From Symbiodinium kawagutii (lineage: Eukaryota; Sar; Dinophyceae; Suessiales; Symbiodiniaceae): a DNA stretch of 64,000 nt. A program made the position numbers and the translations under genes. The DNA lies in the NCBI GenBank assembly GCA_009767595.1, contig VSDK01006181.1, positions 162,127 to 226,126 on the forward strand. The letters run 5' to 3'. Of this stretch, positions 22,988 to 35,245 are shown in pieces. Below the pieces are notes generated by a model. That model saw only the letters and a list, made by a program, of their open reading frames with translations. It was not told the DNA's origin and did not search any database. Positions within the stretch are counted from its first letter, which is position 1. The number at the start of each line of letters is the position of its first letter.

Positions 22988-25469
22988 TGCTGCAAAAGTT
23001 GAGTACATTGGCTGTTTCAACCAGCACGCCGCGTTTTGCAGCGGACAGAGGAAAAAGGCTGAAAAGCCGGGGGGGATAAGAGAAAACAAAAAGATGAGAA
23101 AGATGGGAGGTGAGAACAAGAAAGTGAAAGAGATGAGGATTTCAAGTTTAATTGTCAGCGATAGGATCACGTGTTCTCCAGCACCTTGCCCATCTACGTA
23201 CCCTAAAGGCATCAGAGGTCCCTAATTCTGCCCCTTCGGACCCTGACCCTGTCCAGCATCATCGAAGCAAGCTCCCCACGGGTGAACTCAGAGGTCTCAT
23301 CCTGGAAATCGAAGGGAAAGAAGATCGAGAAGCCATCAGAAGTCTTATATATATGTATATATATATACAGTTTTCGTCCAAAAAAACAGACTTACAGAAG
23401 TCTTACAAGTCTTCCAGAAGTCTTGACTGTCAAGGTGTTCACAGCATCAGGGTGTCCACCGTGTTCTTTCACGTTGCTTCGAATCTGACTCAGAACTCAG
23501 AGCTCCTCAAACTCCTCATCTGCAACATCACCTAAATCGCCATGGATCCCATCCAACATAGGCCTCAAACGTCCGGCACCCTATCAACTGATACAAATCA
23601 CAAAAGTTTTCTACGTAAGCTTTAGCTTTTGAGCTTTGCAAGTCCTTTGTGTTTCGGATTTCTTTGGGTCAATGGCGCATGAGCAGGTGGTTGCACCGCC
23701 AGCAGCAAGGGAGCAGCTGAAGGCTGGAAGACGACCTCTTCGATGACCTGATAGAGTCGGAGACATGGAAACACGGCCACTGGGTCAGCAAAGCCTCTGC
23801 CCATCCCTACCCTTATCCCTTACTACCCTTACTACCCTTAACCTCAAAGAATGAACAGAGTGACTTTGTCAAATTGGGACGGTGTTTGGAGCAAAGAGAG
23901 CAAAGAGAAGCCTCAGGTACGAAGAAGGAGAACAACAGAAGAAAACAGAAGAAACACATAGAAATACAGAAATACTAATAAAGATGACAAAACGACCTAC
24001 TTTTTGAGAAAAAACGAAATACTCTCATTTTTCCAATGGGCAGAAAAAGTAGGGAAAAATGAGAGTTCTTCTTCCTCTTCCTCGTGTTGGCGCTGAAGTG
24101 AAGTGAATTTCTGTACTTCCACCACTGCGAAGTGGCAAAGATAGGGGAAGGGAATGAAAGGAATTGTGGAATGGCAAAGAGATCAACAAAATCAAAACAT
24201 CTACATCTCATTGTTTACATTCCAAGCTTCATCCAACTATACATTTGTAAGGGGGAAAATCCTCAGCTATCTGGGGCCTGCAAAGGAGCATCTGGCCTGC
24301 CCGTAGCGATCGGCACCTGCAAATCAAGAATTGCCGCAGTGCAAAAAAAGAGAAATGCAGAAAATTTTCCAAATTTACCAAAACATGCGCGGAAGCTTTT
24401 TGTGGCTACACAGCACATTAGCACACGATAAAAAGCAGAAAGAGGATTGCTGTCTGCAGCAAATTCGGTCCTTGGAGTCCAATCCACAAAAGCAACTGTC
24501 CTACAGGAACTTGCCACTCCAAATCAAGCAGAACCATTCATCCAAATTCGTCCAGGTCGATTAACTTTCGACTTTTTGGTATTGATTGAGATTTTTCGAG
24601 CTCGGAGGACTACTACGTCACCAAATCCTTTCGTTACATGGGCTAATAGGAGCTGAGACAACCAGAGTGTCACGGTCTCTCCAAACATGCCCAGATGCTT
24701 GTGTAGCTGTACAGTATTATACGCATTTAGATGAAATTCACTGTGGCAAGACTGGCAGAAATGGCATGAAACACGACAAAAAGCTCACCCTGACTCACCC
24801 TGGCTCACCCTGGCTCACCCCGACATCAAAAGCTGCTTGTCCTGGTTGCTGAGCCTGAGTTCTGCATGCCACTTGCCAATGAAACCCAGAAAGACCAGTG
24901 TGACTGGACCATAGATCCTAGCGCAGGACTTTCACAAAATGAAGTCAGAGGTGGCATTGCAAGGCTGGTTGGTTGTCATTGGCACCGTGAGAGCCAATGT
25001 GTCTCATCTGCGCGGTGTTTGCGGCATTTTGGCACCAATGCCATTGCACAGTTCTGTGGAACCTCTCATTTCTCTTATCTTATCACAATTCTTCGCACCG
25101 TATCACATATTTTAGCATCATCGTCGTATGCACTCTGCCGCATTTTCGGACCCAACATGTTTGGTTCGAAAGGCATCTGGAACAGCTTAGACGTAGCTTC
25201 TCTCATTTTCAAGGTAGGAGCAGGTTCAAGCCCGTTGTGAGTGCTAAATGTGTATAAACACTGCATTGTCATACATATGAATACATATGCATCTATATAT
25301 ATATATGTGTGAGTGTGTGTCTATTTATACACACCCATCGCACACTCTGCAGGACAGCAGCAGCACCCAATGGCACCCTGGATCTAAAGCGCACACTCTG
25401 CAGAACATCGGCGGCACCCAATGAAGTAAGAACCCCAATAGCTGCGCTGGTGTCCCCAACAGCAGCGGC

Positions 25470-25860
25470 GATCTAGCTTAACGGATCTTCTTCTACCGCT
25501 CCGTGGAGCCAGGCTCCGAACATTCCAGAACTTCCCAGAACCTTCCGGAACCTGTCTGCCAACTTCACCGGAACCTCCAGGACCTCCCGAAACCTTCCAG
25601 AACCTAAACTGCGAACAACCTCCCAAACCTTGCGGAAACCTGAGAACGGCTCCGGAACTTCCCTGTATCTTCCAGAACCTTGATCTGCGAACAACCAATC
25701 CTACAGATCTTCCTAAACCTTCCAGAACCGCAATCTGCCAACTGCACCGGGGAACCTCCCGGAACCCTCAGGAACTGGCACCTGCACCGGAACACACCGG
25801 AGCATATCTGGGCTCAAGACACCATTTGCTTACGCTGTTGGGGAATAATCAGAATCAAAA
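25470..25860. repeat. Dispersed GAACCTTCC-type repeat, copy A
   Basis: Head gcgatctagcttaacggatc, a core of repeated gaaccttcc/ggaacct units, and tail caccggaacacaccggagc...tctgggct. Head and tail are shared with copies at 58,830-59,056 (head and tail), 54,340-55,090 (core and tail) and about 61,685-61,800 (head). The core contains perfect nGAAnnTTCnnGAAn arrays at 25,518-25,530 and 25,538-25,550. No coding function is evident. Confidence 0.7.
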
Positions 25861-26043
25861 AGAGGATCCATCCCAGGTTTGAAGTCAACCCATCCTCCTC
25901 AGAACTTCTTCAGCTCGAAGTCCTGCAAAGTCCTGAATAGAAAGAAATGTCAAAGAAGTATTGAACATTCTGCCTCAAATTGAAGCTCAAACGACTTGAC
26001 AAGGGAAAGCGAACAGTTTGCGAACAATGATGCAATGTCCAGC

Positions 26044-26091
26044 CTTTCTGCCATTGATGGAAACGAGCATATCACCAGTCTTCACCCCAGC
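26044..26091 (-). CDS. PDZ-type exon 2
   Basis: A 48 bp, 16-codon minus-strand exon starting after TTCCAG|GCT and ending AAG|GC. It encodes AGVKTGDMLVSINGRK, the PDZ 'aGvktGDmlvsINGr' core. The start coincides, residue for residue and in phase 0, with that of the exon at 14,778-14,840, and the donor is of the GC type. The two exons may be repeated PDZ domains in one scaffold protein or paralogous genes. Confidence 0.52.
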
Positions 26092-28566
26092 CTGGAAAGT
26101 TTCAATTTCTGGTTGAAAGACGTGTTCATTGTTCAGGAGCACAAGTGCAAGCGCAGCGTGGTGTGAAACTTGAATCCCTCAACTATGAAGCACCAAGCAA
26201 TGCGACCTGCTCAGCTCTACTACTCCGCCGGACGAAACTGACGACCACTCGTTTGCCTGCGCCACCTGTCCAAAGGAACAGATTCTGCATTTTCATATGA
26301 CCAATGTTCCTCAGCCATCTCTCTGCCATGCCCAAATGAGTTCAAGGGAAAAATTGCTTCGTCAAAAGTAACTGCTACGCCAACTGCCAAGTCAATGAAC
26401 TACTTGAAGACAGGACTGGCTGAACGGCTGCCAAAAAACATCGAAACACCATGAAACGCGCCGGTCACAATTGATTCAAAACAGTCAGGACCTAGATCCT
26501 GAATCCCAACGCTTCAACGATGAGGGCGTCAAGCTTGTCAATGTCAAAGCCGTCTTGTTGGTCAAAGGTTCATAAGAAGAATTTACCAAATATATGCTGA
26601 TTGTTCAGACCAAACATCTCACCCTGGACCAGTCTAAGGTGCATTCCAGGCAAGATCGGGGCGAGATGGGGTGAGATCAAACAGTTGTCTGGATGCAAAG
26701 TCCAGTTGGGCAACAAGTTCAGCAACCTTTACGACACTCCCGAACGGATTTCTGACACCGGCCACTATGCTGCTTTTGAAATGAACGAACTCATCGAGTT
26801 GGATCTTTCAGTATGCAACTGTGCACAATTAGTATATAACGGTTTGTCCTTAACGCAGCCGCGAAACTAGATTGATTAAGAATAGCATCAGCGGTAACAT
26901 ATTCAATATCCACCTGTGCCGCAGCCAACTGCCAAGCAAAATCTAAACTTCTCAACCTGTTTTTCAGTTGTCCAAATGCTTTTTGCCACTTCTCAAATCT
27001 CGATTTTTGAGTCTTCTCCACTTTCAATCTTGGAGGAAGTCTCCAATTCAATGCTTGTTCTTGCAAGAGCTTTGAACTGCGAGATTTTCGTTCCATTCTG
27101 TTCCTTTTAATTGTAGGTTCAAAAGTTCACGAATGCCATCTAGTTCGGATCTGGGATGGGGTCTTCTGCTCAAAAATGCTCAGCACCTGTCTGTTCAAAC
27201 TGTAACTTTGCCTTTAGTTCAAGCTTTTGCTCATTTTTGTATAGTCTTCAGTTCATCTGAGCTTTTTTTGGCTTCTTCAATTCTATTTAGTGGTGGAGTT
27301 CCTTTTTGCAAAATGCAACTGCAAAGGAACTTCAGCAAAGGAAAAGAAGTCAGGAAAGTTCCAAGCTCGGCAAATTGAGGGTTGCATCAAGAGCTCAGTC
27401 AAACGCACAAGGCTGTTTCAAGGGATTGGACACCAGAGGTGAGGCATTTTCTTCTCCTTTTTAGATAAAGGCGTCTTGGGGCACTACATTTTACCCAATC
27501 TCGCCTGTGCAGAAAAAGTAGAGGTCAGGAATATACAAGAGAAAAACTTGAGGGAAATGAAAGGAATAGAAATTCGCATCTCAAAAGCCTTTGTTCAAAC
27601 TGTGTCCCCGTCGCACAGATCCCAACGTGTCGCCACCTCTAAGGTGCAAGTCATCTTGGGGACGGTCACCACTGTCGTAAGCGACCTGAGACTCCGGACT
27701 TGAACTCCCACATTTGGAGTCCGTGTGCACCGTTGGAAAAGACACAGTTCTACTTGCCGAAAAGGAAACCTTAGAGAAACCTTAGATAGTAACTTAGATA
27801 ATAACTTAGATATCCTTAGACATAGACATCCCAAGATACACTGCGCATCACTGCACCCTAACGCAAAGTCTCAGCTGGGTCGCTAGTCGGCCAGCTGCCC
27901 CAGTTCCTCGCAAACGCTGGTTCCACTCCTCGTCGGGATCCACCTCGAGCAAGGAACAATTCTGCGATTCTGTGACTTAAGAAACTTCATGAGAAATACT
28001 TAAGAGAAACTCCTTGAAACTCTCCTTCAAAGTCGAAATCCTCGCCTCTTCAAAGCGAGGTTCAAAGTTGCAGTAGTTGCTGTTCTTTCCTTACACCGAT
28101 TAGAGAAGCGATCCAAACATGCTTCCGGTTCTCACAGAGAGAGGAAGGCGTTTACCGTCTGAGGCTCCAACGTTCCCTTGTCGGCAGTGGTGGTAGTCCT
28201 TCGGTGTCTCCTGCAAAGCACTTCAAAGTACTCCGACTCCTCTTCCCAAGGTGAGCCCTTTGTTTTCTCAGAATTTGGCAGCGTGTCAGTTTGCGTAGTA
28301 TCAAAGAGTTACGCCAAGTGCAAAGGGCGACGAATTGCAATGGAGGAACTCTTTCACACAATTCTTTCTGCATTCGCAAATCCAGCCCTCCCAGCTCTCC
28401 CTGCCTCGATCAAGGACGTCATCCTGCAAGCTTCATAGGACAAAGTGTTCAACGTGCAACAAACTTTACTTCCAAAGAAACACTCAAAAATTAGAAGGAA
28501 TTTAGAAGAGACTTCGAAGAAATCAACTTGCTCACAAATAGATATGCAAATTGACTCACGACTTAC

Positions 28567-28639
28567 AGCGCCTGGCCCAAGTCTGCAACTGTCATCCAAG
28601 CTATCACACTTTCCAGGGTGTCGCCAGGGTCACCAGTGT
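28567..28639 (-). CDS. Candidate exon
   Basis: After a GACAG acceptor and before a canonical GT|AAGT donor (GCGCT|GTAAGT), the minus strand reads TGDPGDTLESVIAWMTVADL then GQAL. The strong donor and coding-like content support an exon. TGDPGDTLESV loosely resembles a PDZ GD loop but is not diagnostic. Confidence 0.42.
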
Positions 28640-29020
28640 CTGTCGCCTACCAAAGCGCACTTGTTTCAAGATCTCTTAGATGAATGATTGCAGGGAAAAC
28701 TTACAAGCTTTGTGACTAGCTGCTGGGGTTTGTTGAGCTGAACCACAAGAGTTGAAGCAACCAAAAGCAGGACAGCACAGACATCGTTGCACTTCGTTGC
28801 ATGTTGCATATTGTTGCACCGTCAATTCATCTGAAGCCCACCTCGCCAACGGCGGCCACCTTGGCTGCCTCCGTCAACCTCCACAAATCCAAAGTTCTAC
28901 CCTGAAAGGAAAGTGCGAATATGTGAGTCTGGCTATGTCAGACTTCGCTGAGTCAAGTTGAGACCTCTGAAGTTCCCCCCCGTCGAGGACCCTGGAAGGA
29001 ATCAGAATGTAAAATCTGAC

Positions 29021-29093
29021 CTGGAAGGCTGTGCAGATGTGTCCTGGTCCAAAGATTGCTGGGAAATCCGAAAAGCATCGCGAACCAGAACTC
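29021..29093 (-). CDS. Candidate exon
   Basis: A 73 bp minus-strand segment between a CAAAG|GAG acceptor and a CCAG|GTCAG donor. It reads VLVRDAFRISQQSLDQDTSA then QPSR. It has the same length and phase as the exon at 28,567-28,639. The function is unknown. Confidence 0.4.
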
Positions 29094-32000
29094 CTTTGAT
29101 TGCACGCAAGACATGACAACTAAGAAGACTGAACTTGATATCAGGATCTTTTGATGCAAGTTGTGTTCTGCTGCCTGCTATATGGGGAAAGGCTCAAAGG
29201 CAATGACCGATGGAATATGGGTGAATAGTGAATAACGTCCAGCAACTTTTTCTAGCCATGTCCTGAAACCCAAGCAACAGCACGTTTGTCAAGATGCTTC
29301 AGGCTACATTTTTAGAGGAAGTTTCCAGCACCTGGGTCACCTGTTTCATTAGTGAATTCTGCATGCCTCAGAAACCCAGCAACACGATTCAACATCCAGC
29401 AATTCAGTGGTAACAAGAAACTCTGACCGCCACGAGAATGAGAATAAGATCAAGACCACGACGCCGAGACACCGACCCAGATCGTAGCAACCCAGCCAGG
29501 TGTCAAAACAGATAGGCACCATGCACAACGTGACAACTTGGGGTCCCTATGGGTCCCTGTTGTCTCCAGGCTAAACGGGAAAACTGGAAAGGCAAATCGC
29601 TGAAAGGGAAACACTTCGGTAAAGAAAAAACTCTGGAGAAAGTACGAAATACCAAAGAAAAGGACTGCAGGGAAAGTATCAAAATTGAGGAGGTAGGAGA
29701 CCTATCCCTTTATAAAAATGCTGTGGCTGAAAGACATTGATGTAGGTCGAAGTCGCTTGCTGAAACTGCCAACACAAAAATTAAGTAACACAAGCAGAGA
29801 TCAAACGCTGCGAGACTCTCCTCGGGAAGCAAGTCTTCAGCAGTTTCTCGATGCCTTGGCCAAAAGTCAAGGGCTACAAGCACGAATGAAGGCCGTGTCT
29901 CTCCGCTTCGATTTGTACTTTCAGGGCATCTGATTGTCATCTTGTCACTGAAATCTGAGAGTCAGTCAGTCATGTCCAACAACTTGTAGTTCCAACGATT
30001 GCTGTTGGAGCTTTAGCAATGCTAAACTGATGAAATTTCATGCACTCTTCCTGAAAACTGAACTCGGTGGGAAAGTGAAATGACTTCAACACTTTGAAAA
30101 ACCTGAAAACGGTCGTGAAACTCAGCCAGGACACAAGAGGCTCGCCATGATCGGATATGTTTTCTATACATGATGTTGCCAACAAAAGAAGGAGGTATGG
30201 CATAGTACAGCTCTTGCAAAAGTAGTGGACAATATCGATGCTTCATCTGCCTGTAGTTTAGAGTGGACTAGCTTTCATCACCGAAGAGACTGCCAACATT
30301 AGCCAACGTCTGTGTGTGTGCATGTGTCGGGTGTACAGGTATTTCCTGCAAGTAAACAATGGCAATGCAAAAATGCAAATCATCTGAATCCTATGTAGAG
30401 TGGGAGCTACTGTACAGGCATTGGTTCCTCTCTTTTGCAAGCACCAGATTTCGAGCCTGAAATGGACTCAAGATATCAAAGTTTCTGCGGAACATTGAGA
30501 CCAACTTTGGGAAGGGAGCCCCTTTGGCCAAAACGACAACAAACATGCTAGCACAAGTAATGTGGGTGTATGCCCGAGGAATGCGTTTCTTCTCAAAAGT
30601 AATTCTCCAAAACCCCAACTCAAATCAACTTAACATTTCAAAACGTTTGAGATGTCCATTCTGCAAAAATAAAACAAAAGACCAGATTTCCACTGAGGCA
30701 GCAGCCTGCTGAATTCTCAGCCATCCAACATGAGCCTGCAGAGTGCAACAGCAGACTCAGTAGACATCGGAAAACATGAAAGGGAGTGGAGAGAGAGCTA
30801 CTCGTTGGAGGAGAGAGAGATACTCCATTTTCAACCTTGGAACATTCTAAGCGTATTCTAAGCGTATTCTAACATTGACTCTTTTGATTGCAAGCTATGC
30901 AAAAGTGAGGGTCCCATTGGAGAGCTGAACGGAGAGCCAAGACCTACGACGGTGAAGCAAGTCGTGCAAAGTTCTCTGCTTTTTTTCGCGCTGCTGGCGC
31001 ATCCTGAAATCGCTCACACATTGACCTTGAAGCGAACGGGCAGACCGACTGATAAAAGAGATGTAGTCTTCAAAGAGTTTCCAATGTATCAAATGTATTT
31101 CAAATGTATTTCAAAGTCTCTCCCACTTTGATTTTCAGGGAAACTCAAAGCCGCAGACGAAGGCACAAAGGAGGACCTTCTTGTGATCGAAAGACTCGAG
31201 CTCTAGAAATGCCCTACACGGTTCTCATTCTGGAAACGCCTCGAGCATGGCAGTCTCAATACAAGTCGTTGAAGTACACAAAAACTCACGATCAGACTCA
31301 CAATTTCCTCACAATCATATAATATTTCCTTTTTGCAACCGATACGAAAGCAACCCGGAACAGCAACCAGTCAGCTTGGTTTGTGGTCTGATCTTCGTGA
31401 GAACAAGCTTCGTGGTCATTTTGTTTTCCTTGCCTCCTGAAGACGAAGCAGGACAAATCCCAAAATGATGCCTGTATGCCATCGCGTCCATTGTTCGTTT
31501 CGACTGCTGACTGCTTCACAAGCAAGAAAAGAGAACACTGTCTGAACACATTGATTGCGTCCAGTTTTGCAAGTTCTAAGCACAGAGCCCCAAATGATTG
31601 CGAAGGAGATGCTGAGGGAGTAGGGGATAATTTCCTGGCAGCAGGGCGAAGCAGTCAAGCAAGATATCTCAAGATAGTGGTTTCACAAAAGAACCCGTCC
31701 GTTTCGACCGAATTCCCAAATCCGAACCATGTCAAGGATTACATCCGCGAAGGTACCAATAACACCCGCATGGGCAGGCTGCGACATCAGAAAGCCGGCC
31801 TCAAGAGCAGAGATAAAAACGATCAAAGGAGACCGACAGAAGAAATGTCTGCAACACAAACCTCAAACTCAATGAGATCTGGACTGCAACACCGGCAAGT
31901 CCAGCTTGGTTTTGCTTCTGCCGTGGCACAGGGTAAAACATGTCACGACAAGAATCGCAGGCCTCTAAGAATTGACACTTATTTTGACACTGCTACGTGA

Positions 32001-33023
32001 TAGCTATGAAAGCTAAGAAAGTAGGATTGACTAAAAACTGGCAGTATAAGGTAAGTTGCATGTTCAAAAGTGCAATATGACTGAATCAAACATGATGTTC
32101 AATAAAAGAAGCTCCGTTGATAGAAACTTTGATTAAAACCTGTAGGATCCTATAAAAACTCAATTTCAGCTTATAAAGCCCGAGTCATGGATGAAACCCA
32201 ATGACTCATGTGGTCCATTTTCTGTAATAAACTTGAGGCAAATACAAATCAAAACTACAACCAACCACAACAATTTCACTTTCGCCGCAGGTGGGAGAAT
32301 TTTTTGATTCTGACCCATTGGCAAAATTGATGATGCTCACCAAACCTGTTTTGCAATCTCATCAAGCACAAAGAAACTCCTGGGCTGACCTCTGCTGTGT
32401 ATATGTTATAGGTAAAGGCTCTCTTCTTGAGAAAAAGAACAAGGTGTAAGCAATGTCCAATATACCACCTCCCCATGATCCTGACTCAAAACCAAGGTGA
32501 TTTTCGATCGTTTGGTTCTCTGCCATCCGTTTCATTTTTTCGACACAACTGCAGTTGCAACAGAAGATGTTCAGAGTGCAGCGTCCTGCACAGGCGGAGC
32601 CACGAAGCTTGTCGAAAGCAGCTGCATCTGAGCGCAGCAACACGAGGACGAAGAGTAAGATACAAAGATCATTTGCGTATGTGGACATAGACATATGTAC
32701 GTATATATGTGTGCGAGTTCCTATTAATGCCCCTTAATGGGGCCTGCGATTGGCTTCTTTTTTTGTTTTAGCTCGAGACGATGCCTTTCAATGCCCATCG
32801 CCGTCATCATGGCTGCGATTTTTGGCCCAATTTTTGCTTACAATTGCATTTGGCAGTCGAGCTCATCGTTTTGTGCAGGGTTTTTTTCCCTTCAAAGAAG
32901 GTTTTCCCTGCCCTAGAGCGAATGTATTACAATTCTTGTGTCCGACCGCGTCTAATGTACATATGTATGTATATATTCTCAGCTTGTGCTCCTTTTTGGT
33001 GCACCTTTCTACGTTTTGTCTTC

Positions 33024-33118
33024 CAAGGTGGCGACCGCAGACATCGCCAGGACGCCAAGAGCGAGGATAGGCAGCACCTTGGTCCATGGCAACTTCTGTC
33101 CTCTCGCAGCCCCAACTA
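33024..33118 (-). CDS. Candidate exon with hydrophobic segment
   Basis: The minus-strand frame reads GAARGQKLPWTKVLPILALG followed by VLAMSAVATLED. A Lys/Arg-containing start precedes a ~16-residue hydrophobic stretch, as in a signal anchor or transmembrane helix. Nearby on the same strand (about 33,240-33,310) a basic segment (STMTRRVPQAKVVSRTGK) is also open. No family is recognised. Confidence 0.3.
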
Positions 33119-33905
33119 CCCGAATTTCTGTTCTCTTTTATTCTCCTTTTCATTCTCTTTTTCATTCTCTTTCTCAGTCTCTTTTTCATTCTCTCTTCCT
33201 TCTTCTTTCTTTTCCAATTTCTTCTTTTCCTTCTGTCCTTTCTGCTTTCCGGTTCTCGAAACAACCTTCGCTTGGGGCACTCGTCGAGTCATGGTACTGA
33301 AGTCCTGGGGAGCAACAAAGTGCACAAGCGAAGCGCAAAGAATGGAGTTGGTGGAGTTGGAGTTGGATACAGTACATTTTTGGAATGTTTCATACATTTG
33401 TTCATACATGTTCCATGGAATTTATAGATTTTCTCCATGCAGTTGGACTCGCAAGGTGTCCATTCGAGCTGTGACCCTGCCTTCGGACAAAGCAGGATGC
33501 AACAAGGCTAGAGCTTCCAGAGAAAAACTGCGAAATGCACAACACAAAGTGCAACAATGAATGACGTTCCAAGATTCCACAACCTCGAAGTGAAAAGATC
33601 CAAGATTGAAAAAAGATCGCACAGAATGGACAGTGGTGCAAAATGCGATGCAAAGCTGTGCGCAAAAGCAAGAGTGAGCTACAACAGTCTGACAGAGTCA
33701 AGTTCCAAGTGTGGGAAAGCGCTGCAAAAATAAGCATAAAACTTGACTGGTTAATCACCTGCTATCCACTCATACATTTGCAATTCAGGAAATTCAAAGA
33801 CTCATATAGCGACAATCAGTGGACCGTACTGGACTGTGTGTCACAGCGTTGAACAAGAGTTGCTTTGTACTTGCCTGCTTGAAGCACTGCTTGTACTAAG
33901 ATTTT

Positions 33906-34071
33906 TGTTAAAGGAAGGTGACAGCAAACACAGCTCAGAGGCAAGCGAATGCGGCCATCGTTTCCTTTTCGCAGTCGTAGCTAACTGGCTGAAGATCTGA
34001 ATTGGGCCGTCACGCAGCGGACGACTCACACATGGATACAATGCCTTCCATGCAAGCTTCAAGCATTAACA
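33906..34071 (-). repeat. 3' LTR of copia element
   Basis: 166 bp, TG...CA ends, identical to the other LTR except for one A/T difference near its right end. An open frame runs through it on the minus strand but is only the read-out of the LTR. Confidence 0.95.
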
Positions 34072-34736
34072 TCCATCTCATTTTCTTTGTGGATGGAAGG
34101 CAGTGGATCCTTGTGAAAGCACGTCAGAAGAATTGGCACTACTCTACCAAACAGCGCATGCTGATTGGCCATCTCGGCCATCCTGACAGCATTCTCCAAA
34201 CGTCGCCAGACTCGTTCCGTCTGACTTATTTCAAATCGACCATAGGTCGTCCTCAATGGAAATTCGGCTGTGGAGAATCGCGGCTCAGGAGTTCGAAAGC
34301 TCTTAGCAGCGCATGCCACTTGAACTGCAATGCCAGAGACATAGTGCCAGCCTCGACGGTCACATAGTCCATGCAAATGAGGCATCATGGGATCATCACC
34401 ATGAACAGCTTCTCCGGGAAGTTCTGACGTTTCGTTCTGCTTCACCACTGGAGTTTTGCTGCGTGCCTTGAAAACTTGCTTCACAAATTCGGGGCTGTAA
34501 CTGATGGACCAGCTGCCGTTCTTCATCACCGAGCGCATATGCCCAAGGTCCATCATCTTGGTTCCACCATCAATCCACATATTCTCTGCGGCTGTCCATT
34601 TCAAAGCTGTATTTGGCTTCCTCAAAGTTGCACGAAGCCATGCAACGGTGAACGCCAGGGATTTCTGGCTCCCGTAGGTTGCCGTATCGGAATTTCCTTT
34701 GTCGCGCACGTCTTTGGCATCGACGGCAACTGTCAT
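34059..34736 (-). pseudogene. Copia RNase H C-terminal part
   Basis: Continuation of the RNase H region in a frame shifted from the upstream segment; the junction is at about 34,735, where the stop TGA overlaps. It carries copia-typical late Pol sequence (SLAFTVAWLRATLRKPNTAL, then AENMWIDGGTKMMD) and runs into the LTR. The lack of a start and the frame break show it is part of an interrupted polyprotein. Confidence 0.7.
34072..34092 (-). promoter_or_regulatory. Polypurine-tract-like sequence
   Basis: Immediately inside the 3' LTR the minus strand reads aaagaaaatgagatgga. It is purine-rich with two T interruptions, in the position where plus-strand DNA synthesis is primed in LTR elements. 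Confidence 0.5.
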
Positions 34737-35164
34737 CTAACATTGCCCAAGGCTGCATCCGAAACCATCACCACTCCTCCAGAGCGATAGTCAATCGCTT
34801 TGAAGATCAACTCGAAGTCACCCGTGGCCTTGAAGTCACGAGTCAAGGAATTGGCCCGAAGGACTGTCGACACTGTTGCTGGATTCTCGCCCTGAAGTGA
34901 AGATACCCCATAGCTCATGTCAAACCTGATCTGGGCCACCAACCATTGAAGACTTCCCAAAAGTGCACGAAGGCGCCTCTGCTCATACGCATCCAGCTTG
35001 TTCATCGGCTCAGACTTTCGGTGCTTTGGCAAGTAAATCTCTTGGAGGTTCTGGCGGTACTCCTTCATTGAGAGCCTGATGGTGCCATCACTGGCACGAC
35101 GAATCCTCTTGCCACCATGTGAAGTCATTGGTCTCCAGGCTGCCAAATCCAAGCTCGCGACCAA
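34733..35164 (-). pseudogene. Copia RT C-terminus and start of RNase H
   Basis: Frame containing the RT connection region (MKEYRQNLQEIYLPKHRKSE), the copia signature LLGSLQWLVAQIRFDMSYGV and the first RNase H strand (VVMVSDAALGNV, catalytic Asp). It follows the reverse transcriptase catalytic core. A further frame change near 35,110 separates it from the frame that continues immediately after the HVDD motif. Confidence 0.8.
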
Positions 35165-35207
35165 TGCTATCCAGCGAAGCCTTCCCCATCATGGAGCCGC
35201 CAAACAG

Positions 35208-35245
35208 CAAATCATCTACGTGGGCACAAATCATCTACGTGGGCC
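35208..35245 (-). repeat. 19 bp tandem duplication across the RT active site
   Basis: The 18 bp caaatcatctacgtgggc occurs at 35,208-35,225 and again at 35,227-35,244, a 19 bp period. On the minus strand it encodes the end of the catalytic box (AHVDDL). Because 19 is not a multiple of three, the frame runs into a stop four codons after VDDL. Past the second copy the expected copia sequence (LLFGGS) is readable in another frame. Confidence 0.9.

Noticed and set aside
23806-23850. ccctta/ctaccc repeats resembling an interstitial telomere
   Set aside because: The units are irregular (ccctta, ctaccc, cctta) and do not match the TTTAGGG telomere repeat in tandem.
32781-33560. 259-codon plus-strand frame
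   Set aside because: The middle is a ttctttttcattctc pyrimidine repeat, and better exon candidates lie on the minus strand.
34002-34062. Shared minus-strand peptide at both copia LTRs
   Set aside because: It is the translation of the LTR itself and not a separate gene.
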